Shown here: one piece after another, positions 60,963 to 64,000 of the stretch
Layout: the number at the start of each line of letters is the position of its first letter
How positions within the stretch are numbered: position 1 is the stretch's first letter
Assembly: GCF_937616625.2 (NCBI RefSeq)
Contig: NC_065576.1
Span: 15,254,501 to 15,318,500 of the forward strand
Direction: 5' to 3'
Length of the DNA stretch: 64,000 nucleotides
Source: Mercurialis annua
Taxonomy: Eukaryota > Streptophyta > Magnoliopsida > Malpighiales > Euphorbiaceae
The notes under the pieces: model-generated
The model's database searches: none
Told to the model about the DNA's origin: nothing
What the model saw: the letters and a program-made list of their open reading frames with translations, nothing else
Program-made: the position numbers and the translations under genes

Positions 60963-62478
60963 ACATTTTTTAACAAAAAATTGAAATTGAAATTGAAAGT
61001 TGCAATTTTGCTATATTTAGTATCGTTTAATATATTTTTGTTGTTGTTTAACGTTCACCCACAAGTCTTGTTTGTTCTATTATTAGTAATGAGACTTGTG
61101 TAGTTAGTAATGAGCAAAATCATGATAAAATTATATACATGCTAATTTTGATAGTTTAATTTGTTAATTTGTTGAAGTTGGGAGGGATGATTAACTTCAA
61201 CTAAATCAGTAATAGTAATTTCAATTTTTTACATCTTCGTGTTCTGAAACCTATCTATTTCATATATCTTTATCATAAAGAAGAAGAAGAAAATATACCA
61301 AAAATGAAGATAACACATTTGTGCTTCTATTTATTATCATATGAAAAACAATTATTTTATTTTATTGTATAACTATCATATGAAAAACAATCATTTTATT
61401 GTATAACTATCATTTGTGCTTCTATTTATTATCATATGAAATTCAAATCCAAAAATGAGATTTGAATTTGTAATATTTTTGTTTGTTGGTTAACCATCGG
61501 TGTTAGTATACCGCTAGGTAACTAAAATCGTATTTCTGAGATTAAAAAAAATATTGTTGAAAATAATAAGTCATTTTTGCAAAAAAAAAATATACAGATT
61601 GTATTTTTCAAAAAGAAACTGTGAGATAGCATTTTTGAGAATATTTTATTTTTTTTGGTATCTATCTAAAATGGCCTTTCTTTAATGGTTTACAAAAACC
61701 AAAGCCATTACATAAATATTGTCATGTTTAAAGTCATACATTAAAACTATAAACCAGTCAATATTGACATAATCAATTCCAAAGAGTAGCTATTTTTTCT
61801 ATTTTCACAAAGAGTAGCTATTTTTTCTATTTTTACGAAACAGAGACAAGAGGGAGTACTTTAAATCCAGATCATCCAATCATAGTTTTTTTAGACTAAT
61901 GTAAACAACTTTTAACTATGATAGAAAAATGTCAACTTTAACTATTTGAAATGAGGATAAAATTACTTTGATTGAGTAAGTGATTAGCCATAAAATAAAA
62001 GAAATTAATGATTGGTAGGGTTTAAGAGATTGTAGAAACACTTGTTATATGTCTCAATGAAATTATTCTTGCTTCCTTATCTCCTTTTCCCACTGCTGTA
62101 ACCTCACAAACCTTAGCAATAAAACTCAAATTTAACAAATTTCTCATCTGGAAAACTCAAATAATGACCAATATTCAGAGGGGTTGAACAAAGACCAAAT
62201 GCTATGCATGTATGTGACAAGCCCTTATCTTTGTTTAAAACTACTTCAGCAATACAAAACTTTCTATGGCATTCAAAAAAATATTCATGTTGTGTTACAG
62301 TTCAAGGATGTACTATTTGATATGGAAAAGTGGTGACTCTGACATTACAAAGAAAACTGACTCCAATGTGGGTAAAAACAAACAAATATGAATTGCAATT
62401 AGCAACTAGAACAATAAGAATACCTAATCTCACCAGGAACACAGCCTCAACGTTGCGATGCAATCATCAGAATTTTGC
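60963..62478. other. Intergenic A/T-rich DNA
   Basis: No gene is seen. A phrase on TGTGCTTCTATTTATTATCA appears at 61321 and 61419, and TATCATATGAAAAACAAT at about 61335 and 61375, so a local duplication of about 100 bp is present. The part from about 62050 is likely 3' UTR or downstream DNA of the methyltransferase. Confidence 0.55.
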
Positions 62479-63968
62479 TCAACCAATGGCATATGCGAGC
62501 GACTCTGACTCTTTAGGCCGCCACATGGATTTTTCAACATAAAGCAATCCCTCCTTGTCCTTAGAGTAGGTCATACGTACCTCCCACTTCATAGACCTCG
62601 TTATGTTTTCCAGCTCGGTAATTGTCTCAACATTGTCCCGGACAATTAATTTTCCACCTGGTCTAAGTATCCGATCAACCTCCACAACCACAGATACTAG
62701 ACTGCACCTATAAGAACCAAAAAGACAAACATCTGAACACAGGCTATTGAACCGTGGATTATCAAATTACAGGCAATATCAGCAACAAGAAATTCAAAAA
62801 TTATCAAATTACAGGCAATACCTGTTTATGATCTTTGAGAAGAGATGATCTGCATGGAGAAGATCATATGTTCTTGGGTAGGTGTTAAATGATTCACACC
62901 AATCATGATACATTCCAAAAAGACCACGTTCATAAATTATCGGTAGAGTATCTGGGGAGTCTACTGGGACCACATTCATGACCCACACGTTAATATCCTT
63001 TAGAGCGGCAGCAAAACTGCAAGTAAATAATACAATTCATTTTTAATGTTTGCTTAAGAACCTTAAAAACTACGTAACAGAGGACTAGTAAAATATCCAG
63101 TATAAAGAACAAAATATGCAAGGAGAATAGACAAGTTTTATTTTCTTTGTTTTGCTTGAGAAATTAGCTCTCATCGTTAATAGTATAAGTCATAAGAGAA
63201 AGGATAAATTGCTTACCCTCCATATATAGATCTCATGTCCATGACATTCCTCACAGATGACCATTTTATTCCTAGTCCATTAAGATAGGACTTAGATACC
63301 ACTCGCTTCCAGTGCTCATAGTCTGCAGCAAAATCCTCCGGTTCTGGTTTACCATAAACTCCAATTTTGGAACTCAACATCCAATAAGGAGCTTGCTGCA
63401 ACCTGGCAGGCCATTGCTCTGGCCACTTTGACCCACGTTCTGCTGAATCTACTGGGACCTTGTGCATACATGCTTGTAGTGGTACATTCCTAAGCAAAAT
63501 ACAAAAATACATACAGCTTACTTCAGTAAATGGGCATCAATGGATTGTAGTAATCACTCGTGATATAAACAAGCATTAACACATTCCTTCATTTAAGTTC
63601 AAGGTGATTTTCAGTAACCTTCCTAAATCATATGCATAAATTTGCTTTTTCGCATACGTTCAAAGGAAGAGAACGATATTCACAAGATAGAAATGGTTCT
63701 TATAAGCAAAACTATGAAAAGCAGATCCAAACCAATAAAAAATAAGAGCAGAAAATAAAAGGATTTAAGCTCCTGGTTAAAGTTTATTATTACCAGGAAG
63801 CATTCGGATCATCAGATGCTTCACAGAGAGGAGGCTCTTGTTGTGATCTTTTCTCATAGCAATCATTGGAAGTAGGCTTCCTATATGTCGCTACACCCAC
63901 ACCATTTACTGTATCCTTGGTAATGGAGACAAGTTGCCAGCACATGTCTTTGGTCAGTTTAGTCATAG
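62479..63968 (-). CDS. PMT-type putative methyltransferase, 3' part
   Basis: Exons are 63968-63794, 63489-63217, 63016-62822 and 62707-62479; the gene continues beyond the right edge. All junctions are GT-AG and keep frame. The protein matches the C-terminal half of plant PMT/DUF248 Golgi proteins: [124 protein letters not shown] and ending SLAYAIG. The pattern is closest to the PMT24-27 group as recalled. These type II Golgi proteins are thought to methylate cell-wall polysaccharides. No damage is seen. Confidence 0.92.
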
Positions 63969-64000
63969 CTGCAAATAGTTCCAGAAAAAAATACACCCAG

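Overview
This is plant nuclear DNA, almost certainly from a flowering plant and probably a eudicot. The evidence is intron-bearing genes with GT-AG junctions, A+T-rich intergenic DNA, and plant-specific families: a PMT-type methyltransferase, a RALF-like peptide, Mutator-like elements (MULEs), a plant L1-type LINE, and LTRs with an initiator-tRNA-Met primer site. No species is named because nothing in the sequence fixes one.

Layout. (1) 1-17 kb is stacked retrotransposons. A plus-strand LTR leaves the window on the left and carries a copia-type solo LTR (TSD TATAG) and a MITE. An 11.6-kb minus-strand element with no coding capacity (4164-15752, TSD AATTG) follows, and a solo LTR of the same superfamily sits inside it (TSD ACATC). 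(2) 17.4-24.3 kb is a MULE-like gene block: a PB1-like-domain gene on plus, then a SINA-type RING E3 ligase, a GRF-zinc-finger coiled-coil protein and a full MURA-type transposase on minus. The far terminus was not found. (3) 24932-46090 is a second, KAONASHI-type MULE with a perfect 9-bp TSD. It holds a decayed transposase on plus and a convergent, decayed DUF1985-Ulp1 protease gene on minus. Its transposase gene is split by an LTR (TSD TTCTA), which itself holds a 5-kb LINE with target duplications and a reversed LTR fragment. (4) 46-64 kb is gene-bearing: an uncharacterised two-exon gene, a seven-exon gene with an XRCC4/PAXX-like look, a RALF-like peptide gene, and the 3' part of a PMT methyltransferase running off the right edge. 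Small mobile elements lie between them (MITEs, a SINE, a MULE nested in a Stowaway-like element).

The genes do not form one pathway. The window is a record of layered insertions, and target duplications allow much of the order to be read. The least ordinary items are the LTR superfamily (seven copies) with a conserved hairpin and a fast-changing hairpin/tandem cassette, the four-gene MULE block, and the short repeated word filling the non-coding parts of the KAONASHI-type element. Exon borders were placed by eye from splice sites and reading frame; nothing was searched against a database.
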